DNA from: Costus lasius
Taxonomy: Eukaryota; Streptophyta; Magnoliopsida; Zingiberales; Costaceae
NCBI GenBank assembly: GCA_027563935.2
Contig: CM050450.1
Coordinates: 29,809,439 to 29,873,438, forward strand
Reading direction: 5' to 3'
DNA: 64,000 bases
How positions within the stretch are numbered: the stretch's first letter is position 1; each line of letters opens with the position of its first letter. The notes under the pieces were generated by a model that did no database searches, had not been told where the DNA came from, and saw nothing but the letters and a program-made list of their open reading frames with translations. Position numbers and translations under genes: made by a program. Positions 53,766-64,000 of the stretch are shown in pieces.

Positions 53766-56700
53766 ATGGCAACGAACAATAGCGGTTGGTCACTCCGGTC
53801 TATCCTTGAGAAGGACAAGTTGGTTGGATCCAACTTTATGGATTGGTATATGAACTTGAGAATTGTGCTCAAGCTCGAGAGAAAGCTCTATGTCCTTGAG
53901 CAGCCCATTCCTGAACCACTTCCATGCTTGGCCTCAGCGGCTGAGAAGGATGCTTATGATAAGCATCAGGCTGATACTTTGGAGGTTGCACAATTGATGC
54001 TAACCAACATGTCACCCGAGCTTCAAGGGCAATTTGAATTGAAGAGTGCCTATGAGATTATTACTAATCTAAGACAGCTCTTTAATGAATTGGTTAGGCT
54101 CAATCCTCCTAAAGTTGACATTCAGTGTGTTGAGCCGAAAGGCTTGACCAAGGAACTGAAATTAAAAATGGAATGGATCAGGAACAATAAGTGCTATTCA
54201 TGTGGAGGGCCACCTCACATGTTGAAGGACACGGTGCGACTTCAGAGTGAGAAGAAGAGAGGCAAGGCTTCGTCTTCAAGCTCAGGTATTTATGTTATAG
54301 AAGTCAACCTTTCTACTTCTATGTCATGGGTATTGGATACCGCATGTGGAGCTCATATTTGTACAAATATGCATGGGCTCAAGAAAAGTAGATCGGTCCG
54401 GCCTAGAGAGATTGACCTATGGGTTGGAAACGGGGCACAGGTTGCTGCTGTTGCTGTAGGAGTTTTAACTCTCTCCTTGCCTTCTGGACTTCTATTAGAG
54501 TTAGATAATTGCTATTATGTACCTTTGCTTACTGAGAACATTGTATCCATTCCTTGCTTTGCAAAGAAAGGATTTAAGTTTGAAATAAATAAGAACTCTT
54601 GTTCTTTTTCATTTGCAAATATGTTCTATGGAAAGGGTACTTTGTGCAATGGTCTATATGTGTTAGACATGCATAACTCTATTTGTAACATAAATAATAA
54701 AAGGACAAAACTGAGTGGTTCAGTTGGTGCTTTCCTATGGCATTGTCGATTAGCCCATATAAACAAGAATCGCATTCAACAACTCCATGCAAATGGGTTG
54801 TTAGATTCAAGTTCCTTGGAGGAATTTCATACATGTGAGCCTTGTTTGTTAGGGAAAATGACAAAGGCGCCCTTTACCAAAATTGGTCAGAGGGCAGGAG
54901 GTTTGTTAGATCTCATACATAGCGATGTGTGTGGGCCATTCAATAAGCAAGTCAGAGGAGGACACAACTACTTCATTACATTTACTGATGATTTCAGCAG
55001 ATATGATTATGTCTACCTGATGAGACATAAATCTGAATCCTTTGAGAAATTGAAAGAGTTCAAGAATGAAGTAGAGAACCAGCTTGGTAGATCCATTAAG
55101 GCTCTTCGATCAGATCGTGGTGGAGAGTACCTGAGCGGTGAGTTCCTTGACTATCTAAAAGAGTGTGAGATTTTGTCCCAACTCACTCCTCCTAGAATAC
55201 CCCAATGGAATGGTGTGTCTAAAAGGAGAAATCGAACTTTGTTGGACATGGTTCGATGTATAATGAGTCATGCAACTCTACCTCCCTCATTTTGGGGACA
55301 TGCACTTGAAATAACTTCTCTAATACTAAATAACGTTCCATCTAAAAGTGTCTCCAAAATACCATATGAGGTATGGAGTGGGAGACGCCCTAATTTCACT
55401 TTTATCAGGATCTGGGGATGTGAGGCTTATGTCAAACGTCAGGATTCTAGCAAGCTAGAACCTACATCTGATAAATGTGCATTTGTGGGGGTACCCTAAG
55501 GAAACTAAGGGTTACTACTTCTATGTTCCCACCGAGAACAAAGTTTTTGTTGCTCGGGGTGTTTTCTTTCTAGAGAAATAGTTTCTCATAAAAGAAGTTA
55601 GTGGGAGGAAGTTTGACTTGGACAAGGTCCAAGTGCAACCACAAGACACAGAGATGGAACCTGAGCCACCTGCACCGGTTGATGGGCGACCTGAGGCTCA
55701 GACACAGGCCCCGCGTAGGTCTGGGAGGATTCATCGTGTGCCTAAGAGGTATGGGTCGTTGCTGACTCAACACAACGGGATATTCATCATTGAGGATGAA
55801 CCCAAGACTTATGAAGATGCAGTTAGTGGACCGGACTCTGAGAGATGGCTTGACTCCATGAGATCCGAAATGGATTGCATGTCAGCTAACCAAGTTTGGG
55901 ATTTGGTTGAGTTACCTAATGGGGTAAAACCCATAGGGTGTAAATGGGTCTTCAAAAGGAAGACAGACATGAATGACAACGTAGTTACCTATAAAGGTAG
56001 ACTAGTGGCTAAGAGATTCAAACAAGTTCACGGGGTGGACTATGATGAAACCTTTTCGCCAGTTCATATGTTCAAATCCATTAGGATTCTGCTTGCTATA
56101 GCTACATATCATGACTATGAGATATGGCAGATGGATGTAAAGACAGCGTTCCTTAACGGGAAGCTAACTAAGGATGTGTATATGACATAACTTGATGGCT
56201 TCATCCATCCTGCAGAGGCCAATAAGGTCTGTAGGCTAAAGAGATCCATTTATGGATTAAAGCAAGCATATCAAAGTTGGAATCTTCGATTTGATGAAGC
56301 TGTGAGAGATTATGGCTTTATCAAAAGCGAAAATGATGCCTATGTATACAGAAAATTCAGTGGGAGCTTGATGACTTTTTTGGTGTTGTATGTCGATGAC
56401 ATACTGCTCATCGGGAACGACATCCCTAGTCTTCAAGCTGTGGAGACATGGTTAGGGAAGTGTTTCGAGATGAAGGACTTAGGGGAGGCCGCCTATATTC
56501 TAGGCGTGAGCATCTATAGGGATAGATCCAAGAGGCTCCTAGCCCTTGGTCAAAGTACTTACATTGATAAGGTCCTGGAAAGGTTCAACTTGGAGCAATC
56601 CAAGAAAGGGTACCTTCCAGTGAGACATGGCCTTACTCTCTCAAAGAGCCAGTGTCCCACCACACAGGCTGAGAGGAATGACATGAGTCGAGTGCCTTAT

Positions 56701-57210
56701 GCTTCGGCAGCGGGATCGATCATGTATGCAATGTTGTGTACTAGACCAGATGTGGCTTATGCTGTGAGCATAACCAGCCGATACCAATCCAATCCTGGAG
56801 TGCAGCACTGGGTGGCTGTAAAGAACTTCCTGAAGTATATGAGAAGAACTAAGGATTTGTTTCTTGTCTATGGGGGACAGGAAGAGCTCAGTATATAGGG
56901 CCGTCATTCCAGTCTGACCCTGATTACTTTAGATCGCAAGCTGGCTATGTGTTTAAGATAAATGGAGGTGTTGTTTGCTAGAAGAGCTTCAAGTAATCCA
57001 TAATTGCTGATTCTACAACTGAAGCTGAGTATGTGGCCGCTTTTGAGGTAGCCAAAGAAGCTGTTTGGATAAGGAAGTTCATTTCTGAACTTCAGGTGGT
57101 TCCTAGTGCAGTGGATCCCATTGAAATCTACTGTGATAACAATGGAGCAATTGCACAAGACAAAGAACCACGGTCTCATTAAAGATCCAAACACATACTC
57201 AGAAGATTTC
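53766..57210 (+). pseudogene. Copia B2 gag-pol (broken)
   Basis: ATG at 53766 (MATNNSGWSLRSILEK), chosen over the ATG at 53742 because of the homology and the acceptor at 53761. Gag lacks about 115 residues of capsid after LRQLFNE (near 54090), yet stays in frame; the zinc knuckle CYSCGGPPHMLKDT has lost its last Cys. Protease WVLDTACG, integrase WHCRLAH and CEPCLLGK, core HSDVCGPF, LRSDRGGEY, SKRRNR (Glu to Lys at the third catalytic residue). A one-base gain in GTGGGGGTACCC (about 55488) shifts the frame; stops at 55579, 56188 and 56896. RT keeps LYVDDILLIG. In RNase H the TDAS segment is deleted near 56900. It ends after RRFHL at about 57210. Confidence 0.93.
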
Positions 57211-57220
57211 ACCTTGCTTG
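57186..57220 (+). other. Abnormal joint before the B2 3' LTR
   Basis: Pol sequence GAAGATTTCACC passes into ACCTTGCTTG, the DNA that flanks the 5' LTR (50307-50316), and then the LTR. Shared bases ACCT at the switch. Purine tract and the last 50 codons are missing. Confidence 0.75.
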
Positions 57221-58053
57221 TGTTGGTTTATATGCCCTAGGACCTAGTTTTGGTCCATTATTGTACTTCTTCACGTTGATATTTTATATCATTATAGCAT
57301 TGTCATTATCTATATTTGCTTACATCTGCAATTGTGTACTTATATGATAATGTCCCTAGAGACAGATTGGATATGTGCTCAAATGATAGTCCGCAGTCGA
57401 TGTACTTGAGTGGATATAGGACAGCTCTGGTACTTGTGAGACTAGTATATAGGCTGGTTAGGCACGAGGTGCTAACACAGACATATGGGTATATCAGTGG
57501 TGGATATACTGGAACGACCTGCTGTGCGGCAGTGACTTGGTGTCACAAGTTATCCTCACAAGTGATAGGAGATGCATTGATCCATTGACTTGAGGTCATT
57601 GGCCATTCTATATGGTTAGGGATATGCTTTGATACAACCTAACACCTCGCCGTAGTTGGGGGGTAATAACGGTTGTCATTGAGCATGTCACGACCCATAG
57701 GAGAAGGTCAATAGACAGACAGAGGATTTGCCCCTTCCTAAGGGAAGTTTGATATCCATGGAGCTCCTCTATGGTTCTATGACTGAAAGTGTATGGCCAT
57801 ACCTAGGTGAGACATGATTTAGTCATAGACATGAGATTGAATGAAAACAAGTGGTGACACACTTGTCCAATCGGATATCAGTACAGTAAAGAGATTGGAA
57901 TGCATCTGTACCTAATTGCGATGATGGGGATGTCGATGTCGATATCCATTCCAATGACCAGGGTAGCAACGATGTACTGCTAGGTGCCACTCACTGCTTG
58001 TGGTGACCTTTGGCTAGCACTTCGAGCGTCAAAGGAACCTACGGGGTGACACA

Positions 58054-59995
58054 TGATGACTCTAAATTTCATCATGTTTTTCATACTTATTTAGTAGTTT
58101 TTTGAGCCATGATCTTACTCTCTTGCTTTGTTTTTATGCCTTTTTATCATATACTTCGGAATCTACACCGTCTTTGGTTTTTGATCAATTTCAGGTAAAA
58201 AGGCATCATTATCACTAGTTTTCGAGCAATCTCAATGCATGAATGAATTCTAACCATCAAGAGGAGACTACCCATCAAATTTCAAGTCGAAAGGATGCTC
58301 CTAACAAAATTATGGCACTGCCGTGTAAATCTACACGGTACCGTATTTTACCGCTTTCAACCAGACGAAAATACGGCACCGCCGTATTTCGCCCAGAACA
58401 TTTACAGTACCGTATTTTGGGCTGATTTCAACCAAAATACCTAAGTGAAAATACGGCACTGCCGTGTAAATCTACACGGTACCGTATTTTACCGCTTTCC
58501 AGAACAGAGAGTTTCAGCAAAAATACGGTACTACCGTATTTCGTCCCAATTTTATCACGGTACCGTATTTTTCATCAATTTTGACCAGAGAGGTTTTGGT
58601 ACAAATACGGAACTGCCGTAGGAAAATACACAGTGCCGTGGTTTCTACCCAGATTTCACAGAATGAAATACGGCATTGCCGTATTCAGCATGCGGTACCG
58701 TAATTTCAAACCCAGATTTTTGAGTTTTCCACGGCAGAATTAGAAACACTATTTCCGGAAATTCAGAAGTCCAAATTGAGATCCGAAAGAATGGGCGGAC
58801 TCGACTGAACGAGGAGAATAAAAAGGAACCAAAAGCCCCAAATTTGAGGAGGAATCCATAGAGAAATTGAGGGAGAGGCGGAATTGCTAGGGTTCCTCGG
58901 TTCTCCACCCACAGACCACCTCCGACCACGAAATTTGATAGAGAGCTTCACCTGGTGAAGGAGAACACGCATCTCAAGTTCTAGAGCATTCGGAGTTGAA
59001 TTGAGGAAGAAATCGACACAACAGTGGTGACAGCGCTGTTCAAAGCATATTATGGGCTGTAATTTCATTACAACCCTGTTTTGTAATCTTTCTTCCCTCT
59101 TTTCGATTCCTTATCACTCTGAAAATATGTTTTATTGTAATTCCTTCATCATGGTAGCTTAATCTTTCTTTGGAATATGGGGGTGTAATCTCTTTGTTTC
59201 TTGATGGCTATAAAACCATAATTTTTTCAACTGATCTTATTATGATAATTTTACTCTTATGATTGATTGTTCTTTAATTCTCCTTTGTGTCTTAAATATC
59301 AGCATGTTTTAGAGTCTTGCAAAATAGACCGAGAGGTTGATCGTTTGAAATTCGGAACCCTAGGAATTATTGAGTTTGGAACTATCGTAAGAGATTAGGT
59401 AGTCCTTCGAATTATGATTTTTAGTGATTTCATTGCCATGTTGAATTTCTGGTACTTTGGATTGAGTTAATGTGTAGACTTGATTTGATATTGCAAAAGA
59501 TTGAGTATCAAGTCATTGGAAACCCTTGAGTAAAACTAGTGTTGAGACTCGGATGCACGAGAGTGATCTTTGAGTTTCCACTTGAGGTTATCAACCTAGA
59601 ATTCGGATGCACGAGAGTGATCCTTGAGTTCTTAGCTGATGGTTTACTTATTTTCAACATTGAATAGATCTTGCGCGAGAGTGGGGATCGGTTCTTTGTA
59701 TGATTGTCTGCGCAAGAGCGAGACAATTTATTTATAAAGAAAATTTTACCTTTACCATAATAGAATTAGATTGACAAATACTTATCTTAATCTCGTCATT
59801 AGAAATTAAAGTAGATGAACCCAAGTCCTGATTTCCTCTCTGATATTTTCTCTGTGTTCTTTTCGGCAATTTGATTCACTATTTTCCGATTGCCTAGCTA
59901 GCAAGAAATCGATTATTCAGTACTTGGCAACAAGGTCTCTGTGGTTCGATAATTTTTATATTACTTCAAGTATTCGTGCACTTGCGGACACAACA
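58054..59995 (+). mobile_element. Solo gypsy LTR G3b (1942 bp)
   Basis: TGATGACTC to GCGGACACAACA, flanked by perfect target duplications ACACA at 58049-58053 and 59996-60000. No internal region, so it arose by recombination between two LTRs. The start has TTTCAGGTAAAAAGG and CATCAAATTTCAAGTCG, comparable to the G1 and G2 LTR blocks; the end has TCTGTGGTTCGAT and GTGCACTTGCGG. G3a is the same family in reverse. Confidence 0.93.
58311..58710 (+). repeat. Palindrome array in LTR G3b
   Basis: About six units at 63-76 bp spacing built from ATACGGCACTGCCGT and ACGGTACCGTATTT. A 45-bp identical block is repeated at 58314-58358 and 58455-58499; each block folds as AATACGG..CCGTGTA with TACACGG..CCGTATT around AATC. 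The array begins about 257 bp into the LTR. Confidence 0.88.
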
Positions 59996-60128
59996 ACACA
60001 CCTTGATACTTGAGTTCTCGTATTGATCGGGAAGCCTTATGATCAAGTTATTGGATAACTTGAATCTATTTTGGGAGATTTCATCTGCGCCAATGGGCCT
60101 AATGAGATGGAAGAAACTTATTGGAGCC

Positions 60129-61778
60129 TGAAAGGAAACCTAGGTCACATGCGCATTCAAAAATTATGCAGCAGCGGAAATACTAGGTTTCAAAGATCGC
60201 ATGACTTAAAACATATGATCAACCTTGAAAGGATAGGTTAGAGCATTACCATTGCCATGCTTTGAGTGGCGGCTTGGAAGAAGAAAGGGGCGAGTGCCTC
60301 TTCTCCAAAAGTGTCACACACAAGATGAAGTTTGCTTCTTCCTTGTGCTCCTTGTGCTAGCAAAGACACCAAGGAGTCTTTGATCGTGTCTTGGAGAGGA
60401 GATGTGCGCCCTTGGGTAGGTTTTTCTTTTTAACTTCTTCCCTTGCGTGAAGATGAAGAAGATGCGAGAGGAGGAAGAGAGAAGAAGGGGTTTCAAAACC
60501 GTTGTCTCCAAAAAGGAAAGATTCGGCCACCAAATATGGTAAGAACCGAATTGTAACTCCCTTCTTAACTCCCCATGAAGCCATCGAAAACTCCTCTTTA
60601 ATTGAACCATGCGTTCACTAAGTGAACCGGTTCAATCCCAATTTGGTTCAAGCACCAAATCGAACCAGCCCTGGTTAAGATCTCTCTGAACCAAGTGGCT
60701 CAAGATCTAACCACACATCTCATTGAACCTCTTGATCTTTACGATCAAGCATCAATTCTCCCGATCGAAGCTTACCGATCATATGCCCTAATCAATCAAA
60801 CATGATTAGACTAGATCTCACTTCCAATCAGAGTTTAAATTGCTTTAAACTGAACTAGAATAATTCCAGTCCACACGATCTGACATAAGTAAGCCATATC
60901 ATCAAATTGTGCGACCCTAAGGGTTTCCTTCATTGTCGGTAACGATAACTTACGTTATCACGATCAGAGAGGGGTATCTAGCAACACATCACTGTCTCCC
61001 GATATGAAGGAAAGAGTCTTCCAAGACTACTCCCAAACCATAGCACAAGTGTGAATTTAATTCACTTGGCATACATATTTCCCTTTGCCACTGGATGTTC
61101 TCGTTGGACAAGCGTGTCAAGCCTGTGATTCCAACACGATGAAAATGGTTAGATCAGATGATCATAGTCATCTGGGTATGGCCATACACATTCTCAACCA
61201 TCCCATCCTGGGGCCCATTAGAACATCACACTCCAACTAGGAGAGGCAATCCTATATCTGTCACTAGTGCCCCTAACATGACTCATGTTCACTATCCAAG
61301 ATAGTCTTTAACCATTATCTTTCAAATGATACTGAACTATCTCAAGATAATGCCAATCATCACTTAGAGACACAAGTGATCTCAAGTCAGAGGGAATATG
61401 CCACTTGCTTGCATATAAGGATTTATTCACATTGTGACAAACAATTGAATATCCTAAGTAGGGTCAGTCCAGTACATCCAATGCACCTATGTGTCTAAAT
61501 CTTATTCCATGCTCGAAGCATCCTATAAGATTAGATCACATATTAGTCTCAATCATATCAAGGCTGTCTCATGTTCACCGAGATATCTCGACTAAGGACA
61601 TTACTGAATGTCAGCTAAGCTGAACATCATTGAGACATTACTCAGATGTATACATACAGCAGCAGATAATGTAACAATCTGAATAACAACAATTGCCTTT
61701 ATAAAAACATATAGTTTATACATGATACTGTAATTAATCCAAGGCCTCAAACATTAGCCTTAAGGGCATACCCCAACA
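60129..61778 (-). repeat. Copia A4 3' LTR (1650 bp)
   Basis: Minus strand TGTTGGGGTATGCCC at 61778 to CTTTCA at 60129. Keeps GTATGGCCATAC, the GATAAC stem with GTAA loop (about 60950) and ATGGCAATG plus GTAATG near 60258-60244. Confidence 0.93.
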
Positions 61779-61790
61779 ATCTCCCACTTG
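61779..61790 (-). promoter_or_regulatory. Polypurine tract of copia A4
   Basis: Minus strand CAAGTGGGAGAT directly before the LTR. Confidence 0.9.
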
Positions 61791-61798
61791 CACTTAAA

Positions 61799-64000
61799 CT
61801 AATGGTTGAGGAATCTCAAACCCATATTTTTATAGTGCTTCTCATGCTTCTGCTGCGCCAGAGGCTTTGTAAGCGGGTCAGCTAGATTGTCTTCTGTATG
61901 AACCTTGCAGATCTTGATCTCTCCTCGATCTATCATCTCACTGATCAGGTGAAACCTTCTCTGTATGTGCTTGGACTTCTGGTGTGACCGTGGTTCCTTT
62001 GCTTGTGCAATCGCTCCAGTGTTATCACAGAAGATAACCAATGGATCTGCACTTGAAGGAACAATACCAAGTTCCTGAACGAACTTACGAATCCATACTG
62101 CCTCCTTTGATGCTTCTGAGGCTACAACATACTCGGCTTCTGTTGTGGAATTAGCAACAATTGATTGTTTGAAACTCTTCCACACCACTGCTGCTCCATT
62201 CAAGCTAAAAACATAGCCTGACTGCGATCGGAAATCGTCTTGGTCAGATTGGAACGAAGCGTCAGTGTATCCTTCAATACTGAGTTCTTCCTGACCTCCA
62301 TAAATCAAGAACATATCTTTGGTTCTCCGAAGATATTTCAAAATGTTCTTGACTACAATCCAGTGTGCCTTCCCTGGATTACTTTGGAACCGACTGGTCA
62401 CGCTTAACCCGTAAGCGACGTCTGGGCGAGTACATAACATCGCATACATGATGGACCCAATAGCCGAAGCATAAGGCGTATTGTCCATCTCCTCTTTCTC
62501 AGATTGTGTTTGAGGACACTAGCTCTTTGAAAGATTCAGACCATGTTTGACTGGAAGATATCCCCTTTTAGAATTTTCTAAATGGAATCTCTCCAGGACC
62601 TTATCGATGTAAGTACTTTGGCACAGCCCGAGAAGCTTATTAGATCTATCTCTGTAGATCTCCACACCTAATACATAGGCTGCTTCTCCCAAATCCTTCA
62701 TCTGGAAACATTTTCTTAACCATGCCTTGACCGCATGTAGTTTAGGAATATCGTTTCCAATGATTAAAATATCATCGACGTAGAGGACTAGGAAAGTAAT
62801 CACGCTCCCACCAAACCTTTTATATACACACGGGTCATCTTAATTTTTGACAAAACCAAACTCACAAACTGTTTCATCAAAACGAATATTCCAGCTTCTC
62901 GATGCTTGTTTTAGTCCATAAATGGACTTCTTTAATTTGCATATTTTATGACGTTCTGATGGATTGATGAAACCTTCAGGCTGTGTCATATACACATCCT
63001 CTTCCAATTTTCCATTAAGGAAAGCGGTCTTCACATCCATTTGCCAGATCTCATAATCATAATATGCTGCTATCGCGAGAATAATTCGAATGGACTTGAA
63101 CATGGCTACAGGAGAGAAAGTTTCATCATAATCTGTCCCGTAGATTTGTTTGAAACCTTTCACAACTAGCCTGCCCTTATAAGTAACTACGTTACCATCC
63201 ATGTCTTTCTTCTTTTTGAAGATCCACTTACAGCCTATAGGGATTACTCCTGGAGGCGGATCAACCAAATTCCAGACTTGATTATCTGACATGGAGTCCA
63301 TCTCGGCTCGCATAGCTTCAAGCCATCTTGCTGATTCTGGTCCACTGACCGCATCCGCATAAGTGAGGGGTTCATCGTTAATGATGTAGACTCCGTCATA
63401 GCGCTCAGGCTGACGACGAATCCTTCCCGATCTATGCGGTTCCCGTGACATCTGAGCCTCAGGTTGAACATTAACCTGATCTATTTGCTCAGGCTCATCC
63501 AACTGAGCTTGACTACTTTGTCCCTCTTCTGGAATTTCATCCAGCATTATTTCTCTCCCACTGGCCTCTTGCAGAAGAAATTCCTTCTCAAGAAAAATAG
63601 CCGTTCGAGCAACAAATACTTTATTCTCTTTGGGATCGTAGAAATAATAACCCTTAGTTTCTTTAGGGTATCCGACAAATATACATTTATCTGATCTGCT
63701 CTCCAGTTTCCCAGAGGCGAGCTTTTTGACATAAGCCTCGCAACCCCAGATTTTGATAAATGTCAAGCTCGGCTGTTTTCCATACCATAACTCATATGGT
63801 GTCTTTGAAACAGCCTTGGATGGCACTTGGTTTAGCACCTTTGCAGCAGTTTCCAGTGCAAATCCCCAAAAGGAGTAAGGTAGAGTAGCCTGACTCATCA
63901 TAGAGTGAACCATATCTAATAAGGTTATATTCCTCCTCTCGGACACACCATTCCATTGCGGTGTTCCTGGCGGAGTGAGCTGTGAGATGATCCCACACTC
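61799..64000 (-). pseudogene. Copia A4 gag-pol, C-terminal 57 percent
   Basis: From the window edge on the minus strand: integrase core with SERRNITLLDM, integrase tail, linker, RT with TAFLN and LYVDDILIIG, and RNase H (YTDASFQSDQ, TEAEYVVASE, CDNTGAIAQAKE), ending GLRFLNH. Two nonsense changes: TAA for Glu at about 62840 (FVKN-stop-DDPC) and TAG for Gln at about 62519 (LSKS-stop-CPQTQ). Otherwise close to A3. The N-terminal half is beyond 64000. Confidence 0.94.

Larger units (their letters stand above)
50317..60128 (+). mobile_element. Copia B2, decayed, interrupted and truncated
   Basis: 5' LTR 50317-52128, primer site, leader, broken gag-pol 53766-57210, 3' LTR from 57221. The 3' LTR is split by solo LTR G3b (58054-59995) and cut at 60128 by copia A4. 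RNase H end and purine tract are missing before the 3' LTR. Confidence 0.9.
57221..60128 (+). repeat. Copia B2 3' LTR, split and truncated
   Basis: 57221-58053 and 60001-60128 together match the first 960 bp of the 5' LTR. Between them lies solo LTR G3b. It is cut after TTATTGGAGCC where copia A4 begins. Confidence 0.92.
60129..64000 (-). mobile_element. Copia A4, 3' part, runs off the window
   Basis: Reverse-strand copia A inserted in the B2 3' LTR after GAGCC. 3' LTR 60129-61778, purine tract, gag-pol from RNase H back to the integrase core at the window edge. The other target duplication lies outside. Confidence 0.93.

Noticed and set aside
58311..58710. CRISPR-like array
   Set aside because: Units are palindromic and diverged, spacers are not of constant length or unique type, and the host is a plant LTR.
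1..64000. Any host plant gene
   Set aside because: All larger frames and nearly all intergenic DNA are assigned to retrotransposons; no spliced host coding pattern was recognised.

Overview
The window is plant nuclear DNA made almost entirely of nested LTR retrotransposons. I see no host gene, rRNA, tRNA gene or CRISPR array. The plant origin rests on a primer-binding site matching the 3' end of initiator tRNA-Met, two 1.65-1.8 kb-LTR Ty1/copia families that resemble the Angela/BARE type, and Ty3/gypsy elements with an Athila-like gag and 3' ORF. The species cannot be named from sequence alone. Family labels below (copia A, copia B, gypsy G1-G8) are mine.

Layout. 1-1386: gypsy LTR piece (G4). 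1387-2236 plus 19886-about 21856: the 3' end and 3' LTR of an old copia B (B1), split by copia A1 (2237-19880, target duplication GGCTT). A1 is itself split in its integrase by copia A2 (7193-15738, target duplication CTTAT). About 21857-32072: reverse-strand Athila-like gypsy G1 with gag, protease, RT, RNase H, integrase and an extra 3' ORF, all decayed. 32073-33101: gypsy LTR end and RT fragment. 33102-36473: reverse-strand gypsy deletion derivative (G4). 36474-37941: LTR-like DNA with a TATA box. 37942-44570: reverse-strand copia A3, the only copy here with an unbroken 1294-residue gag-pol frame, but it has lost most of its 5' LTR and its primer-binding site. 44571-44949: LTR scraps. 44950-48494: gypsy G2 (LTR, gag, part of protease). 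48495-50290: gypsy LTR G3a. 50317-60128: copia B2, decayed, with a solo gypsy LTR (G3b, 58054-59995, target duplication ACACA) in its 3' LTR. 60129-64000: reverse-strand copia A4, running off the window.

How the parts work together. In copia A and B one polyprotein supplies capsid/nucleocapsid, protease, integrase, RT and RNase H; reverse transcription starts at the tRNA-Met site and plus strand at a GTGGGAGAT purine tract. The most interesting signal is a predicted intron in the untranslated leader of both copia families. In copia A the donor lies in the LTR just after ATGGCnATG, and the acceptor (branch site, pyrimidine tract, TTGTTGTAG) lies 21 nt before the gag ATG. Splicing would remove the primer-binding site, a set of conserved hairpins and a tRNA-like segment, and would join an LTR-encoded ATG in frame to gag. 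That would give separate translated (spliced) and packaged (unspliced) RNAs, as in retroviruses.

Other strong signals: palindrome arrays of about 65-75 bp period, starting about 250 bp into the LTR of three gypsy families with different sequence but the same design; and two repair scars (A2, B2) where the purine tract was lost and DNA from upstream of the 5' LTR was copied in front of the 3' LTR. All statements come from reading the sequence; no search or folding program was run.
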